Positions 31,176 through 44,757 of a stretch of 64,000 nucleotides of DNA are shown one piece after another (the first letter of the stretch is position 1; each line of letters starts with the position of its first letter). The notes below the pieces were generated by a model. The model worked only from the letters and a program-made list of their open reading frames with translations. It made no database searches and had not been told where the DNA came from. The translations under genes were made by a program, and so were the position numbers. The stretch lies in the NCBI RefSeq assembly GCF_023155275.1, contig NZ_JALMUV010000002.1, forward strand, positions 186,001 to 250,000, written 5' to 3'. Source of the stretch: Streptomyces rhizoryzae (GTDB lineage Bacteria > Actinomycetota > Actinomycetes > Streptomycetales > Streptomycetaceae).

Positions 31176-32228
31176 TCAGGACGCGGCGCCGCCCGCACTC
31201 TTCGCGGCGGCCCCGGACTTCCCCTCGGGGCCGTCCTCCCCCGCGTCCGCGGGCTTCCCGGCGCCCCCGGCCCCCTCGGAATCCTTCGCGGCCCCGGGGT
31301 CCGCCGCCTCCTTGCCGTCCTGCGCGGCCTTGCCGTCCGCCGCGTCCCCGGCGGTGTGCTCCGCGGCCCGCGCGCCGTCACCGGCGCCCTCGGCGCCCTC
31401 GGCGAGCTGCCACTGCGGTTCCACGATCTCCTCGCGGCCCGGGGCCTTCTTTGCGGACACGATCATGTAGACCACGGCCAGGACGAAGACGATCATCGCG
31501 GTCCATACGTTCAGCCGCAGCCCCAGGATGTGGTGCGCCTCGTCGACCCGCATGTACTCGATCCAGGCGCGGCCCGCGCAGTACGCGGCGACGTAGAGCG
31601 CGAAGACCCGCCCGTGGCCCAGCTTGAAGCGCTTGTCCGCCCAGATCACCAGCGCCGCGACGCCCAGGCACCACAGGCACTCGTAGAGGAACGTCGGGTG
31701 GTAGGTGCCGCCGATCCGGCCGATCGCCGGGTCCGGGTTGATCTTCAGCGCCCACGGGACGTCCGTCGGCTTGCCGTAGAGCTCCTGGTTGAACCAGTTG
31801 CCCCAGCGGCCGATCGCCTGCCCCAGGGCCAGGCCCGGCGCCAGCGCGTCGGCATAGGCGGGCATCGGGATACCGCGGCGGCGGCAGCCGATCCAGGCAC
31901 CGAGCGCACCCAGCGCGACCGCGCCCCAGATGCCCAGGCCGCCCTGCCACACCTTGAAGGCGTCGAGCGGGTGGCCGTTCTCGCCGAAGTACGGCTCGTA
32001 CGTCGTGATGACGTGGTAGAGGCGGCCGCCGACCAGGCCGAAGGGCACCGCCCACACGGCGATGTCGGCGACGGTGCCGGAGCGGCCGCCGCGCTGCACC
32101 CAGCGCTTGTTGCCGAGCCAGACGCCGACGAATACGCCGATGATGATGCAGAACGCGTAGCCGCGCAGCGGGATCGGGCCGAGATGGACGACACCGGTCG
32201 GCGGGCTGGGAATGAATGCGAGGTCCAT
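31176..32228 (-). CDS. lgt: prolipoprotein diacylglyceryl transferase
   Basis: 350 residues. It transfers diacylglycerol from phosphatidylglycerol to the lipobox cysteine of prolipoproteins in the membrane. About seven membrane helices; the signature GRWGNWFNQELYG lies near residue 140, VGGRLYHVITTY near 66, and the C-terminal family block RAWIEYMRVDEAHHILG near 226. The last 85-90 residues are an acidic, Ala/Gly/Glu-rich low-complexity tail seen in many Streptomyces Lgt proteins. The ATG at 32228 begins MDLAFIPSPP, a natural family start. It lies just downstream of a DsbA-like gene, in the familiar neighbourhood of the trp genes. Confidence 0.96.
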   Translation of the reverse strand: MDLAFIPSPPTGVVHLGPIPLRGYAFCIIIGVFVGVWLGNKRWVQRGGRSGTVADIAVWAVPFGLVGGRLYHVITTYEPYFGENGHPLDAFKVWQGGLGIWGAVALGALGAWIGCRRRGIPMPAYADALAPGLALGQAIGRWGNWFNQELYGKPTDVPWALKINPDPAIGRIGGTYHPTFLYECLWCLGVAALVIWADKRFKLGHGRVFALYVAAYCAGRAWIEYMRVDEAHHILGLRLNVWTAMIVFVLAVVYMIVSAKKAPGREEIVEPQWQLAEGAEGAGDGARAAEHTAGDAADGKAAQDGKEAADPGAAKDSEGAGGAGKPADAGEDGPEGKSGAAAKSAGGAAS

Positions 32229-32333
32229 GGCAGGACCGACGCTACCGCGCCGGGCAGGGTGGACGGCAACCCGCCCGGCAACGGCTGCGTAACGACCCCG
32301 CCCGGGTGGCGGCCCGTACCGCCGCCGGACGGG

Positions 32334-33146
32334 TCAGCGCGTGCCGGACGGCTTCGCCCGGTCGGCGTCCTCGACCATCTTCTTCAGGTCGGCGGGGGTG
32401 AGCTGGCCGCCCTTGACCTGGGCGAGGTCCTTGCCGTTGAGCAGGACGGTCGGGGTGCCGCGGAACCCGCCGGCGGCGAAGGCGGCGTTGGACTTGCGGA
32501 CGAAGCCGTCGTACCGGCCGGACCGCACGCACGCGGTGAAGGCGTCCGTGACCAGACCGGGGACCTTGCCGGCCAGCTGGATCAGGTACGCCTTGTCGGC
32601 GAAGCGGTCCTGCTGCTCGGGCGGCTGGTGCGCGTAGAGGACGTCGTGGTACTCGCGGAACTTCCCGGCGTCCTGGGCGCACAGGGCGGCGTTGGCGGCG
32701 TTCAGCGAACCGGAGCCGCCGGTATTGCCGTCGATCAGGGTGGCGAGGTGGTACTCGGCCTTGAGCCGGCCGGAGTCCTGGAGTTCGTGGATCACCGGGC
32801 GGAAGCCGGTCTCGAACTGCTGGCAGGCCGGGCAGCGGAAGTCCTCCCAGACGGTGAGGGTGGACCGGGCGCCGGGCGAGCCCACCGGGACGGCGGGCTT
32901 GTCGCCGTCGCTGGCCTGCTTGGGGAGGGCGAACGCGTGGTCGGCGGTGCTGCCGGAGCCGCCGCCGGAGGACACCCAGACGGCGATACCGCCGGCCACC
33001 GCCAGGGCCGCCACCACGGCCCCGCCGACCACGGCCTGGCGGACCCGCCGGGACCGCGTCCTCTCCTTGGCGCGCTGGGCCTGTAGCCGCTCGCGGGCGC
33101 TGCTCTTTCCGTCACGGTTCTGGCCGTCATGGTTCTTCTGGTTCAC
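32334..33146 (-). CDS. membrane-anchored DsbA-like thiol-disulphide oxidoreductase
   Basis: 270 residues. A basic cytoplasmic N-terminus (about 1-40), one membrane helix (about 42-62) and an extracellular thioredoxin-fold domain with the redox motif CPAC in FRCPACQQF near residue 105. The cis-proline loop GTPTVLLNGKDL near residue 230 completes the fold, with the usual helical insert between. It probably forms or shuffles disulphides in secreted proteins. The start is taken as the GTG at 33146; a GTG at 33182 sits directly on a ribosome-like sequence with no spacing. It lies between the trpA terminator and lgt, on the same strand. Confidence 0.9.
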   Translation of the reverse strand: MNQKNHDGQNRDGKSSARERLQAQRAKERTRSRRVRQAVVGGAVVAALAVAGGIAVWVSSGGGSGSTADHAFALPKQASDGDKPAVPVGSPGARSTLTVWEDFRCPACQQFETGFRPVIHELQDSGRLKAEYHLATLIDGNTGGSGSLNAANAALCAQDAGKFREYHDVLYAHQPPEQQDRFADKAYLIQLAGKVPGLVTDAFTACVRSGRYDGFVRKSNAAFAAGGFRGTPTVLLNGKDLAQVKGGQLTPADLKKMVEDADRAKPSGTR

Positions 33147-33161
33147 GCCCGTGGACAACGA

Positions 33162-33191
33162 AGCGGAGGGGCGCGGCCGCACCCCTCCGCT
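33162..33191 (-). terminator. trp operon terminator hairpin
   Basis: AGCGGAGGGG (33162-33171) pairs with CCCCTCCGCT (33182-33191) around a 10-base loop, 13 bases past the trpA stop codon. Confidence 0.75.
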
Positions 33192-33203
33192 GTGAGGTTC
33201 GCT

Positions 33204-34051
33204 CTATCGGGCGATGCCTGCGGGCCGATCGCCGGCCGCGCCGCTCCGGCGCACGCCCTCGCCCAGCTGGCCGGCGAGGGTGCGGACCGCGGCGAGTCCG
33301 GCGTCGGTGTCGTCCGCCGCCAGCAGGCACTTGACGAACGCCGAGCCGACGATCACGCCGTCGGCGAAGCGAGCGACCTCGGCGGCCTGCACGGCGTTGG
33401 AGACGCCCAGGCCGACGCAGACCGGGAGGTCGGTGGTGGCGCGGGTGCGGGCCACCAGGTCCTCCGCCTCCCGGCCGACCGACTCACGGGTGCCGGTGAC
33501 GCCCATCAGGGAGGCGGCGTAGACGAAGCCGCTGCCGACCGCGGTGATCTTGGCCAGCCGCTCGTCCCGGCTGCTCGGCGCGACCACGAAGACGGTGGCC
33601 AGGCCGTGCTGCGCGGCGGCCTTCCGCCACACCTCGGACTCCTCGACCGGGAGGTCCGGCAGGATGCAGCCGGCGCCGCCCGCCTCGGCGAGGTCGGCGG
33701 CGAACCGCTCGGTGCCGTAGCGGTCGACCGGGTTCCAGTACGTCATGCAGAGCACCGGCGCGCCGGTGGCGGCGTGCACCTCGCGGACCGTGCGGAGCAC
33801 GTCGGTGATCTTGATGCCGGCGCGCAGCGCGATGTCGTCGGCGGTCTGGATGACCGGGCCGTCCAGCACCGGGTCGCTGTGCGGCAGCCCGACCTCGACG
33901 ATGTCGCAGCCGCCGTCCAGCATCTCGGTCATGGCCCGGATGCCGCCCTCGACGGTGGGGAAGCCGGCCGGGAGGTAGCCGACCAGCGCCGCCCGGTCCT
34001 CGGCCTTGGCCTGCGCCAGGACGGACCTCAGCAGTTCGATGTTGCCCGCCA

Positions 34052-34052
<1 letters not shown>
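33204..34052 (-). CDS. trpA: tryptophan synthase alpha chain
   Basis: 282 residues. It splits indole-3-glycerol phosphate to indole, which tunnels to TrpB. A TIM barrel; the catalytic Glu is in VEVGLPHSDPVLDGP near residue 50, the catalytic Asp in ILPDLPVEE, and the phosphate loops are VGLGVSNA and GVIVGSAFVK. The ATG at 34052 shares one base with the trpB stop (TGATG) and has GGGGG seven bases upstream; a GTG just before it is a second possibility. It is the last gene of trpC-trpM-trpB-trpA, with a hairpin terminator after it. Confidence 0.98.
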
Positions 34053-35314
<1,262 letters not shown>

Positions 35315-35427
35315 CTGAGCACTCCTCGTCCGGGGCGGGGCCCCGGAGGTCCGGTGTGGTCGGGAAAGGGTGGCGTCGCGGCGGCCGCGCGCGGGGAGCG
35401 CACGCCGCCGGCAGGGGGCCGTACGCG

Positions 35428-35598
35428 TCAGCGCGCGGACCCCGGGCGCCATCGCCGCCCGTTGATCTGTCCCGGTTCGGAGCCGATGTGGTACCGGACC
35501 CGGCGTCCCCGGACCCGCCGGGCGGGGGCCCGGCAGCCGCGGTGCCACGAGGGCAGCGCGGAGACGCTGGCCTCGGGGCGGCGGGGAACGGCGGTCAT
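35428..35598 (-). CDS. trpM: TrpM/TrpX, small trp-operon protein (56 residues)
   Basis: A short open frame, ATG at 35598 to TGA at 35428, 56 residues, in the gap between trpC and trpB. It is basic, begins [11 protein letters not shown] and contains [18 protein letters not shown] followed by [15 protein letters not shown]. The position and the [12 protein letters not shown] block match the small trpM (trpX) gene that I recall between trpC and trpB in Streptomyces coelicolor, reported to modulate tryptophan synthesis and differentiation. It is not an enzyme, and no fold is recognisable. The ribosome site is weak (AAGGA about 12 bases upstream). It is easily missed because of its length. Confidence 0.85.
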   Translation of the reverse strand: MTAVPRRPEASVSALPSWHRGCRAPARRVRGRRVRYHIGSEPGQINGRRWRPGSAR

Positions 35599-35626
35599 CC
35601 GGGGTGCCCTGTCCTTCGGCGGCCGG

Positions 35627-36436
35627 TCAGTCCCGGCCGTGCCGGATCGCCGGGTGGGAGCCGGCCGCGACCAGGTCGGCGACCGCGGTCCTGGGATCCT
35701 TGCCGGTGACCAGGGACTCGCCCACCAGGACGGCGTCGGCGCCCTCGTTGGCGTAGGCGATCAGGTCGTGCGGGCCGCGGACGCCGGACTCGGCGACCTT
35801 GACGATGTGATCGGGGATCTCGGGGGCGACCCGGGCGAAGGTGTCCCGGTCGACCTTGAGGGTCTTGAGGTTGCGGGCGTTGATCCCGATGATCCGGGCG
35901 CCGGCGTCGACCGCGCGGGCGACCTCTTCCTCGTCGTGCGCCTCGACCAGCGGCGTCAGGCCGATCGACTCGGCCCGCTCGATCAGCGAGACCAGGGCCT
36001 CCTGCTCCAGCGCGGCGACGATCAGCAGCGCGAGGTCGGCGCCGTACGCGCGGGCCTCCCACAGCTGGTAGGCGGTGACGATGAAGTCCTTGCGGAGCAC
36101 CGGGATGTCGACCCGGGCGCGGACCGCCTCCAGGTCGGCCAGCGAACCGCCGAACCGGCGCTGCTCGGTCAGTACGGAGATCACCGCGGCGCCGCCCGCC
36201 TCGTAGTCGGCGGCCAGGCCCGCCGGGTCGGCGATCGCGGCCAGCGCGCCCTTGGAGGGGCTGGAGCGCTTGACCTCGCAGATCACCCGGACCCCCTCGC
36301 CCTTCAGGGCGGCGGCACCGTCCTTGGCCGGGCGCGCGGCGCGGGCCCGCTCCTTGAGCTCGTCGAGGCTGACGCGCGCCTGCCGCTCTGCGAGGTCGGC
36401 GCGGACTCCGTCGATGATCTCATCGAGCACGCTCAC
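35627..36436 (-). CDS. trpC: indole-3-glycerol-phosphate synthase
   Basis: 269 residues, a monofunctional TrpC without the TrpF domain, as expected for actinobacteria that use PriA. It closes the indole ring from CdRP. Catalytic Glu and Lys are seen in [11 protein letters not shown] near residue 52-62, Lys in VLRKDFIV near 115, and the phosphate loops in VAESGVRGP and [12 protein letters not shown] start at 36436 with a perfect AGGAGG eight bases upstream. First gene of the trpCMBA operon; the promoter should lie in the 199 bases before it. Confidence 0.98.
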   Translation of the reverse strand: MSVLDEIIDGVRADLAERQARVSLDELKERARAARPAKDGAAALKGEGVRVICEVKRSSPSKGALAAIADPAGLAADYEAGGAAVISVLTEQRRFGGSLADLEAVRARVDIPVLRKDFIVTAYQLWEARAYGADLALLIVAALEQEALVSLIERAESIGLTPLVEAHDEEEVARAVDAGARIIGINARNLKTLKVDRDTFARVAPEIPDHIVKVAESGVRGPHDLIAYANEGADAVLVGESLVTGKDPRTAVADLVAAGSHPAIRHGRD

Positions 36437-36635
36437 GCGAGCGGCCTCCTATCTGAACGGTGGAGGTGGACAGCGGCCCGTGGGACGCAACCACTGTCCC
36501 GGCCGGTTCTTCGATGGTATCCGTCGGCGGGGGCAGGTCCCGCATCCGGTGGACCGCGGTCCCACACCCTGGACACCGGCGGGCGGCGCGGGGCGGGCGG
36601 GGAGTGCCGCCGCCCGCGCCGGGACGGGGCCCTGG

Positions 36636-37082
36636 TCACGGGCGGAGCCAGGCGCCGGCGGGGAGGTTGCGCCAGACGGTGAAGGCCAGCAGCGCGGCGC
36701 CCAGCGCCCACCAGTGGACCGGCCGCGGGCGGGGGCCGGCGGTGGGCAGGCCGCGGGCCGCCCGGACCAGCCAGACCAGCAGGAAGACGGCGAACGCGGC
36801 GTAGCCGGCCACCGCCGGGGCGTTGGCGCCGAGTGCGGTGAGCAGGTCGCCGTGCGCGACGGCGTGCGCGCTGCGCAGTCCGCCGCAGGCCGGGCAGAGC
36901 ACACCGGTGAGGCGGAACAGCGGGCAGACCGGGTAGTGGCCCGGTTCCCCGGGATCGACCGCGCCGACCACGGCGAAGGCGGCGGCCGCCGCCGCGAGGG
37001 TCCCGGCCGGGGCGGCCAGGCGGCGCAGCGGGCCGCGCCGCCGGGGGCGCCCGGGGCACGGGCGGACCGCAAGATCGTTCAC
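36636..37082 (-). CDS. DUF2752 small membrane protein
   Basis: 148 residues with three predicted membrane helices. The DUF2752 core is clear: HYPVCPLFRLTGVLCPACGG, then RSAHAVAHGD and ALGANAP, with two Cys pairs that could bind a metal. The function is unknown. GTG start at 37082 with no clear ribosome site. It lies between the HGxxPAAW-type protein and trpC, part of a conserved group of small membrane genes next to trp in Streptomyces. Confidence 0.85.
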   Translation of the reverse strand: MNDLAVRPCPGRPRRRGPLRRLAAPAGTLAAAAAAFAVVGAVDPGEPGHYPVCPLFRLTGVLCPACGGLRSAHAVAHGDLLTALGANAPAVAGYAAFAVFLLVWLVRAARGLPTAGPRPRPVHWWALGAALLAFTVWRNLPAGAWLRP

Positions 37083-37212
37083 GCTGCCGATGCTGCTACC
37101 GGCAGCGGAACGGCGCAGCTTCTCGGCGGCCGTACGGGGCGCGGGCCCTGGGGGCCCGGACCGTGCGGCGGCCGGGAAGCCGCGCCGTCAAGGAGTCTCC
37201 TGCGGGCGGGGG

Positions 37213-37455
37213 TCAGCTCTCCTGGGGCCGGGCGGCGGCCGCGGCGGGCTTGGCCGAGCGGCGGGGCTCCTGGCCGAGGCCGGCCGCGCGCATCACGCCA
37301 CCCACCACGGCGCCGGCGAGGATCAGCGCGATGCCCGCCCAGAACCCGGCCACGCTGCCCAGCACGATGAAGGCGCCGCTGACACAGAACCCGATGAACG
37401 CGATGATGACGCCGGTCCAGGCGGCGGGGGTGTGTCCGTGGCCACTGCTCGACAT
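37213..37455 (-). CDS. HGxxPAAW-family small membrane protein
   Basis: 80 residues. The signature HGHTPAAW starts at residue 6, then two membrane helices (about 13-33 and 37-55) and a basic cytoplasmic tail. The role is unknown. The ATG at 37455 has GAGGAG six bases upstream. It is in line with the Trp-region membrane protein upstream and the DUF2752 gene downstream, 86 and 130 bases away, so the three may be co-expressed. Confidence 0.9.
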   Translation of the reverse strand: MSSSGHGHTPAAWTGVIIAFIGFCVSGAFIVLGSVAGFWAGIALILAGAVVGGVMRAAGLGQEPRRSAKPAAAAARPQES

Positions 37456-37540
37456 GGAGTGCTCCTCGTTGCTCTGCCGCGCCGGGGTCGGGGCGCGGGA
37501 ATGTCGTCGTCCATTGTCACCGATGCCGGGCGGAAGCCTT

Positions 37541-38194
37541 TTACCGGGTGGGGTCCTCACCGCGGTCCAGGGACTTCCAGATCTCCTCGGGGCGTTCCAG
37601 GTCCGGCGCCGCCGGGGCGCGCCGCGGGCCCCGCCCGCCGCCGGGGGTGCGCTCGTACCGGCCCGACATCGCGGGCCAGGCGCGGCCGTACACCAGGGCC
37701 AGCACACCGGCCAGGAGCAGCAGCAGGCCGCCCGCGACGGCCACCCAGGGCCAGACGGTGTGCGTGACGTGGTGCACACCGGCGTCGGACAGGCCGACCG
37801 CGTCGGCGGCCTTCTCGCGCAGCGCGGAGGTGTCGGAGTAGCCGAGCGCGGCGGCGGCCGCGATGCCCAGGCCGCTGAGCGCGAGGAGTCCGGCGACCAC
37901 GACGCGGCCGGTCCGGCGCACCGCGAAGACGGCGACCAGGGCGGCCAGTCCCACCACCGCCAGCGCACCGGGCACGCCGGTCACGTCGGTACCGGTGACG
38001 GTGCGCGGCAGCTCGCCCTGGGCCAGCACCGCGGTGCCCCTGGCCCAGGTGCGGCCCGACGCCAGCAGCGCCAGGCCCGCGCCGGCGGCGCCCAGCAGCA
38101 GGGCCAGGGCCAGCGAGCGCCTGGCGCCGCGCGCGGGCCGGTCCGCGGCCGGCGCGGGCTCGGTGTCGGTACGGGTCGGGTCTGCGGCAGTCAC
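37541..38194 (-). CDS. Trp-region conserved membrane protein (TIGR02234 family)
   Basis: 217 residues with four predicted membrane helices, at about 24-44, 72-90, 96-118 and 145-165. The extracellular block SGRTWARGTAV after the first helix is typical of the actinobacterial family found beside trp genes. Function is unknown; the location suggests a link to tryptophan or to the cell envelope. The start is ambiguous: tandem GTGs at 38203, 38200 and 38194, none with a good ribosome site; I use 38194. It follows trpE on the same strand after a hairpin. Confidence 0.85.
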   Translation of the reverse strand: MTAADPTRTDTEPAPAADRPARGARRSLALALLLGAAGAGLALLASGRTWARGTAVLAQGELPRTVTGTDVTGVPGALAVVGLAALVAVFAVRRTGRVVVAGLLALSGLGIAAAAALGYSDTSALREKAADAVGLSDAGVHHVTHTVWPWVAVAGGLLLLLAGVLALVYGRAWPAMSGRYERTPGGGRGPRRAPAAPDLERPEEIWKSLDRGEDPTR

Positions 38195-38216
38195 GCACAC
38201 CACTATCGCCTACCGG

Positions 38217-38240
38217 CCCCCGCGGCCCGTCGCGCGGGGG
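38217..38240 (-). terminator. hairpin after trpE
   Basis: CCCCCGCG (38217-38224) and CGCGGGGG (38233-38240) pair around an 8-base loop, 10 bases past the trpE stop. It may reduce read-through into the membrane-protein genes. Confidence 0.5.
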
Positions 38241-38249
38241 TCGCCGAGG

Positions 38250-39777
<1,528 letters not shown>

Positions 39778-39788
39778 GGCAGCGGAGC

Positions 39789-40169
39789 CTACTGGTCGGC
39801 GGTGGGGGCGCTCGCCAGGACGTCCGCGTCGAAGCAGGTGCGGGCGCCGGTGTGGCAGGCCGCGCCGACCTGGTCGACCTTGACCAGGACGGTGTCCGCG
39901 TCGCAGTCCAGCGCCACGGACTTGACGTGCTGGACGTGGCCGGAGGTGTCGCCCTTGACCCAGTACTCCTGGCGGCTGCGGGACCAGTAGGTGCAGCGGC
40001 CGGTGGTCAGGGTGCGGTGCAGCGCCTCGTCGTCCATCCAGCCGAGCATGAGTACCTCGCCGGTGTCGTACTGCTGGGCGATGGCCGGGAAGAGGCCGTC
40101 CGCGCCGCGCTTGAGGCGGGCGGCGACGGCGGGGTCCAGGGCGGTGCTGGTGGCGCGGCTGGTGGTCAT
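39789..40169 (-). CDS. hisI: phosphoribosyl-AMP cyclohydrolase
   Basis: 126 residues, the monofunctional form without a HisE domain. It opens the purine ring of PR-AMP, the third step of histidine synthesis. Metal and zinc ligands are seen in [13 protein letters not shown] and the cysteines of [12 protein letters not shown]; the blocks [11 protein letters not shown] and [18 protein letters not shown] are characteristic. The ATG at 40169 has no strong ribosome site. It is 11 bases upstream of trpE and so is co-transcribed with it, linking a histidine and a tryptophan gene. HisE and HisG are elsewhere. Confidence 0.97.
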   Translation of the reverse strand: MTTSRATSTALDPAVAARLKRGADGLFPAIAQQYDTGEVLMLGWMDDEALHRTLTTGRCTYWSRSRQEYWVKGDTSGHVQHVKSVALDCDADTVLVKVDQVGAACHTGARTCFDADVLASAPTADQ

Positions 40170-40201
40170 GGGTCCATTGTGCCGTGCGGCATGCTGCCGC
40201 C

Positions 40202-40348
40202 ATGGATCAGCAGCGGCCTCCCGTCCCCCCGCCTCCGCCACCGGACCCGGACCGGGCGGCGCGGGTGGCGGTGCGGGTGCTGGCGGCGGTGTTCGCCGCG
40301 GCGCTGGTGGCGGCCGTGGTGGTGGCGGTGGTGGTGCTGCGCACGTGA
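40202..40348 (+). CDS. possible 48-residue single-pass membrane protein
   Basis: ATG at 40202, TGA at 40348. The N-terminus is proline-rich ([18 protein letters not shown]) and is followed by one Val/Ala membrane helix (about 22-46) ending LRT. There is no clear ribosome site. It lies between hisI and the divergent TIGR03085 gene. The composition is typical of many actinobacterial mini-proteins, but chance cannot be excluded. Confidence 0.4.
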   Translation: MDQQRPPVPPPPPPDPDRAARVAVRVLAAVFAAALVAAVVVAVVVLRT

Positions 40349-40399
40349 GCACGGGCGCGCGCCGTGGCAGGGCGGGCGGCCCGGCCGTAGGCTGGCGGT

Positions 40400-41032
40400 A
40401 TGTCGACCCATGCGAAGCGTGAACGGCTCCTTCTGGCCGACCTGTTGGAGAGCGCCGGGCCCGAGGCGCCGACGCTGTGCGAGGACTGGACGACCCGGGA
40501 TCTGGCGGCGCACCTGGTGGTGCGCGAGCGGCGCGCCGACGCGGCCGCCGGGATCGTGGCGAAGCCGCTGGCGGGGCGCCTGGAGAAGGTGCAGGCGGAG
40601 TTCGCCGCCAAGCCCTACGAGGAGCTGCTCCGGCTGATCAGGACCGGCCCGCCGAAGCTGTCGCCGTTCGCGCTGAAGCAGATCGACGAGGCGTCGAACA
40701 CCGTGGAGTTCTACGTGCACGCCGAGGACGTGCGGCGGGCCCAGCCGGACTGGACCCCGCGCGCGCTGGACCCGGTCTTCGCCGACGCGCTGTGGGTGCG
40801 GCTGGAGCGGGCCGCCCGGGTGCTGGGCCGGAAGGCGCCGGTGGGCGTGGTGCTGCGGCGGCCGGACGGGCAGACGGTGGTGGCGCACCGGGGCGCTCCG
40901 GTGGTGACGGTGACCGGTGAGCCGGGCGAGCTGACGCTGTTCGCCTTCGGCCGGCAGGACGCGGCGAAGGTGGAGCTGGACGGGGACAAGGACGCGGTGG
41001 CCAGGCTGCTGGAGGCGACGCTCGGCGTGTGA
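40400..41032 (+). CDS. TIGR03085 family DinB-like metal-binding protein
   Basis: 210 residues. The N-terminal four-helix bundle of the mycothiol-dependent maleylpyruvate isomerase type is seen, with the metal-site region [19 protein letters not shown] near residue 27 and [16 protein letters not shown] near residue 100. The C-terminal part is a small alpha/beta domain. Family members use or sense mycothiol; the substrate is unknown. The ATG follows TAGGCT by exactly six bases, a leaderless start. It converges on the LysR gene. Confidence 0.9.
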   Translation: MSTHAKRERLLLADLLESAGPEAPTLCEDWTTRDLAAHLVVRERRADAAAGIVAKPLAGRLEKVQAEFAAKPYEELLRLIRTGPPKLSPFALKQIDEASNTVEFYVHAEDVRRAQPDWTPRALDPVFADALWVRLERAARVLGRKAPVGVVLRRPDGQTVVAHRGAPVVTVTGEPGELTLFAFGRQDAAKVELDGDKDAVARLLEATLGV

Positions 41033-41037
41033 CCGCC

Positions 41038-41077
41038 GGCGCCCGGGGCCGGGCCGCCGCTCCCCCACCCCGGCGCC
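41038..41077. terminator. hairpin between convergent TIGR03085 and LysR genes
   Basis: GGCGCCCGGGG (41038-41048) pairs with CCCCGGCGCC (41068-41077) with one bulged base and a 19-base loop. Confidence 0.5.
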
Positions 41078-41082
41078 CCCGC

Positions 41083-41982
41083 TCAGGCCGGGCCGCCGGC
41101 CAGGTGGTCGCGCAGGATGCGTGCCAGTTCGCGGGCGGCGCGCGGCGGGGAGACGTCGCCGCGGTGCGCGACCGAGACCACCCGGTGCATGCCGGGGGTG
41201 GCGAACGGGGTGATGCGCAGGCCGGAGCGTTCGGCGACCATGCTGGGGACGACGGCGACGCCGAGGCCGGCCCGGACGAAGCCGAGGACGGCGTCCATCT
41301 CGCCGCCCTCGACGGTGAAGGTCGGTTCGAAGCCGGCCGCGCGGCAGGCGGCGGTGGTGAATTCCCGCAGGTCGTAGCCGCGGCGGAACATGGCCAGGGG
41401 CCGACCGCGGAGGTCCTCGACGCGGATCCGGGTGCGCCGGCCGGTGACCGGGGCGGGGCGGCCGGGGGCGGAGACCACCACCAGTTCCTCGCGCAGCAGC
41501 TCGGTGGTGGCCAGCGCGGGGGCCTGGCCCGGCAGCGGCGTGATGATCAGCGCCAGGTCCAGTGCGCCGTCGGCCAGCGCGCGGACGAGGTCCTGCGAGC
41601 CGTCCTCGGTGACGATCAGGTCGACACCGGGGTAGGCGGTGTGGAAGGTGCTCAGGACGTCGGGGACGAGGCTGGCGCAGAGGCTGGGCGGGGCGCCCAG
41701 GCGGAGCCGGCCGCGGCGCAGCTGGGCGACCTCCTGGACCTCGCGGCGGGCGGTCTCGGTGTCGGCGAGGATCCGGCGGGCCAGCGGCAGCAGGGTCTGA
41801 CCGGCGTCGGTGAGGGAGATGTGGCCGCGGGCGCGGTGGAACAGCTCGGCGCCCAACTCCCGCTCCAGCGCCCGGATCTGCTGGGAGAGCGAGGGCTGGG
41901 CGACGTGTTCGCGCTCGGCGGCGCGGGTGAAGTGGCGGGTGTCGGCCACGGCCGTGAAGTAGCGGAGCTGTTGCAGCTGCAT
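41083..41982 (-). CDS. LysR-family transcriptional regulator
   Basis: 299 residues. The N-terminal winged helix (about 1-60) reads MQLQQLRYFTAVADTRHFTR, then AEREHVAQPSLSQQIRALER, followed by the two-lobed effector domain (about 90-295). The first residues match the branch that regulates central metabolism or aromatic-acid genes; the effector is unknown. The ATG at 41982 is preceded by TATATT with a six-base gap, so its mRNA is likely leaderless. It diverges from sdhCAB, and a perfect T-N11-A palindrome lies between, so it probably controls that operon. Confidence 0.93.
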   Translation of the reverse strand: MQLQQLRYFTAVADTRHFTRAAEREHVAQPSLSQQIRALERELGAELFHRARGHISLTDAGQTLLPLARRILADTETARREVQEVAQLRRGRLRLGAPPSLCASLVPDVLSTFHTAYPGVDLIVTEDGSQDLVRALADGALDLALIITPLPGQAPALATTELLREELVVVSAPGRPAPVTGRRTRIRVEDLRGRPLAMFRRGYDLREFTTAACRAAGFEPTFTVEGGEMDAVLGFVRAGLGVAVVPSMVAERSGLRITPFATPGMHRVVSVAHRGDVSPPRAARELARILRDHLAGGPA

Positions 41983-42000
41983 AAGGGGAATATAAAGCAG

Positions 42001-42019
42001 CGATAGGGTCAGCCTATCG
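42001..42019. promoter_or_regulatory. LysR box between lysR and sdhC
   Basis: CGATAGG (42001-42007), GTCAG, CCTATCG (42013-42019): perfect 7-base arms with a 5-base spacer. It contains a T-N11-A core (T42004, A42016), the LysR signature. It is seven bases upstream of the regulator's -10 region. Confidence 0.75.
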
Positions 42020-42076
42020 AGATCAGCTGGACCATGTCTTGGACTGATGCCGAACGGCTCCCTACGGTCGGGACCC

Positions 42077-42781
42077 ATGGCACTGGCACCACGGACGGAC
42101 CGACGGCCGTCCATGACGAGGACGCTCTGGCACTCCACCGTCGGCAAGAAGGCGGTGATGGCCGTCAGCGGCCTGATCATGCTCGCCTACCTTGTCGTCC
42201 ACATGTTCGGCAACCTGAAGATCTTCTTCGGGCCGGACACCTTCGACGCGTACGCGCACTGGCTGCGCACCATCGGCGAACCGTTCATGCACTACGAGTG
42301 GACCCTGTGGGTGGTCCGCGTGGTGCTGGTGGCCGCCGTCGTCGCGCACGCCACCGCCGCGTACCAGCTCAGCCGCCGCGACCTCAGGGCCCGCCCCGAC
42401 CGGTACGTGCACCGCAGGCCGCGGGCGAGCTATGCCACCCGCACCATGCGGTGGGGCGGTGTCATCCTCGGTCTGTTCCTCGTCTGGCACCTGCTGGACC
42501 TGACCACCGGCACCGTGCACGCCGGCTTCCGGCCCGGCCACCCCTACGAGAACGTCGTGGCCACCTTCTCCACCTGGTACGGCAACGCCGTCTACCTCCT
42601 CGCGATGCTCGCCCTGGGCCTGCACGTCCGGCACGGCTTCTGGAGCGCCGCGCAGACCCTCGGCGCGGGCAGCCGGACCCGCGACCGCCTCCTGGTGACC
42701 CTGGCGAACCTGCTCGCGCTGGTGCTGACGCTGGGCTTCATCGCCGTCCCCGTCGGCGTCATGACCGGATTGGTGAGCTGA
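42077..42781 (+). CDS. sdhC: succinate dehydrogenase / fumarate reductase cytochrome b subunit
   Basis: 234 residues with five predicted membrane helices, the single large cytochrome b typical of the type B SdhCAB complexes of actinobacteria (no SdhD). It anchors the complex and passes electrons to menaquinone. Haem-ligand candidates are the histidines in [26 protein letters not shown] and [11 protein letters not shown]. The start is uncertain: ATGs at 42047, 42077 and 42113; 42077 ([10 protein letters not shown]) has GGTCGGGA upstream. The stop is two bases before sdhA, so they form one operon. Confidence 0.9.
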   Translation: MALAPRTDRRPSMTRTLWHSTVGKKAVMAVSGLIMLAYLVVHMFGNLKIFFGPDTFDAYAHWLRTIGEPFMHYEWTLWVVRVVLVAAVVAHATAAYQLSRRDLRARPDRYVHRRPRASYATRTMRWGGVILGLFLVWHLLDLTTGTVHAGFRPGHPYENVVATFSTWYGNAVYLLAMLALGLHVRHGFWSAAQTLGAGSRTRDRLLVTLANLLALVLTLGFIAVPVGVMTGLVS

Positions 42782-42783
42782 CC

Positions 42784-44753
<1,970 letters not shown>

Positions 44754-44757
<4 letters not shown>

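Noticed and set aside
36437..36635. A tryptophan attenuator upstream of trpC
   Set aside because: No short frame with repeated TGG codons and no alternative hairpin pair could be seen in this interval.
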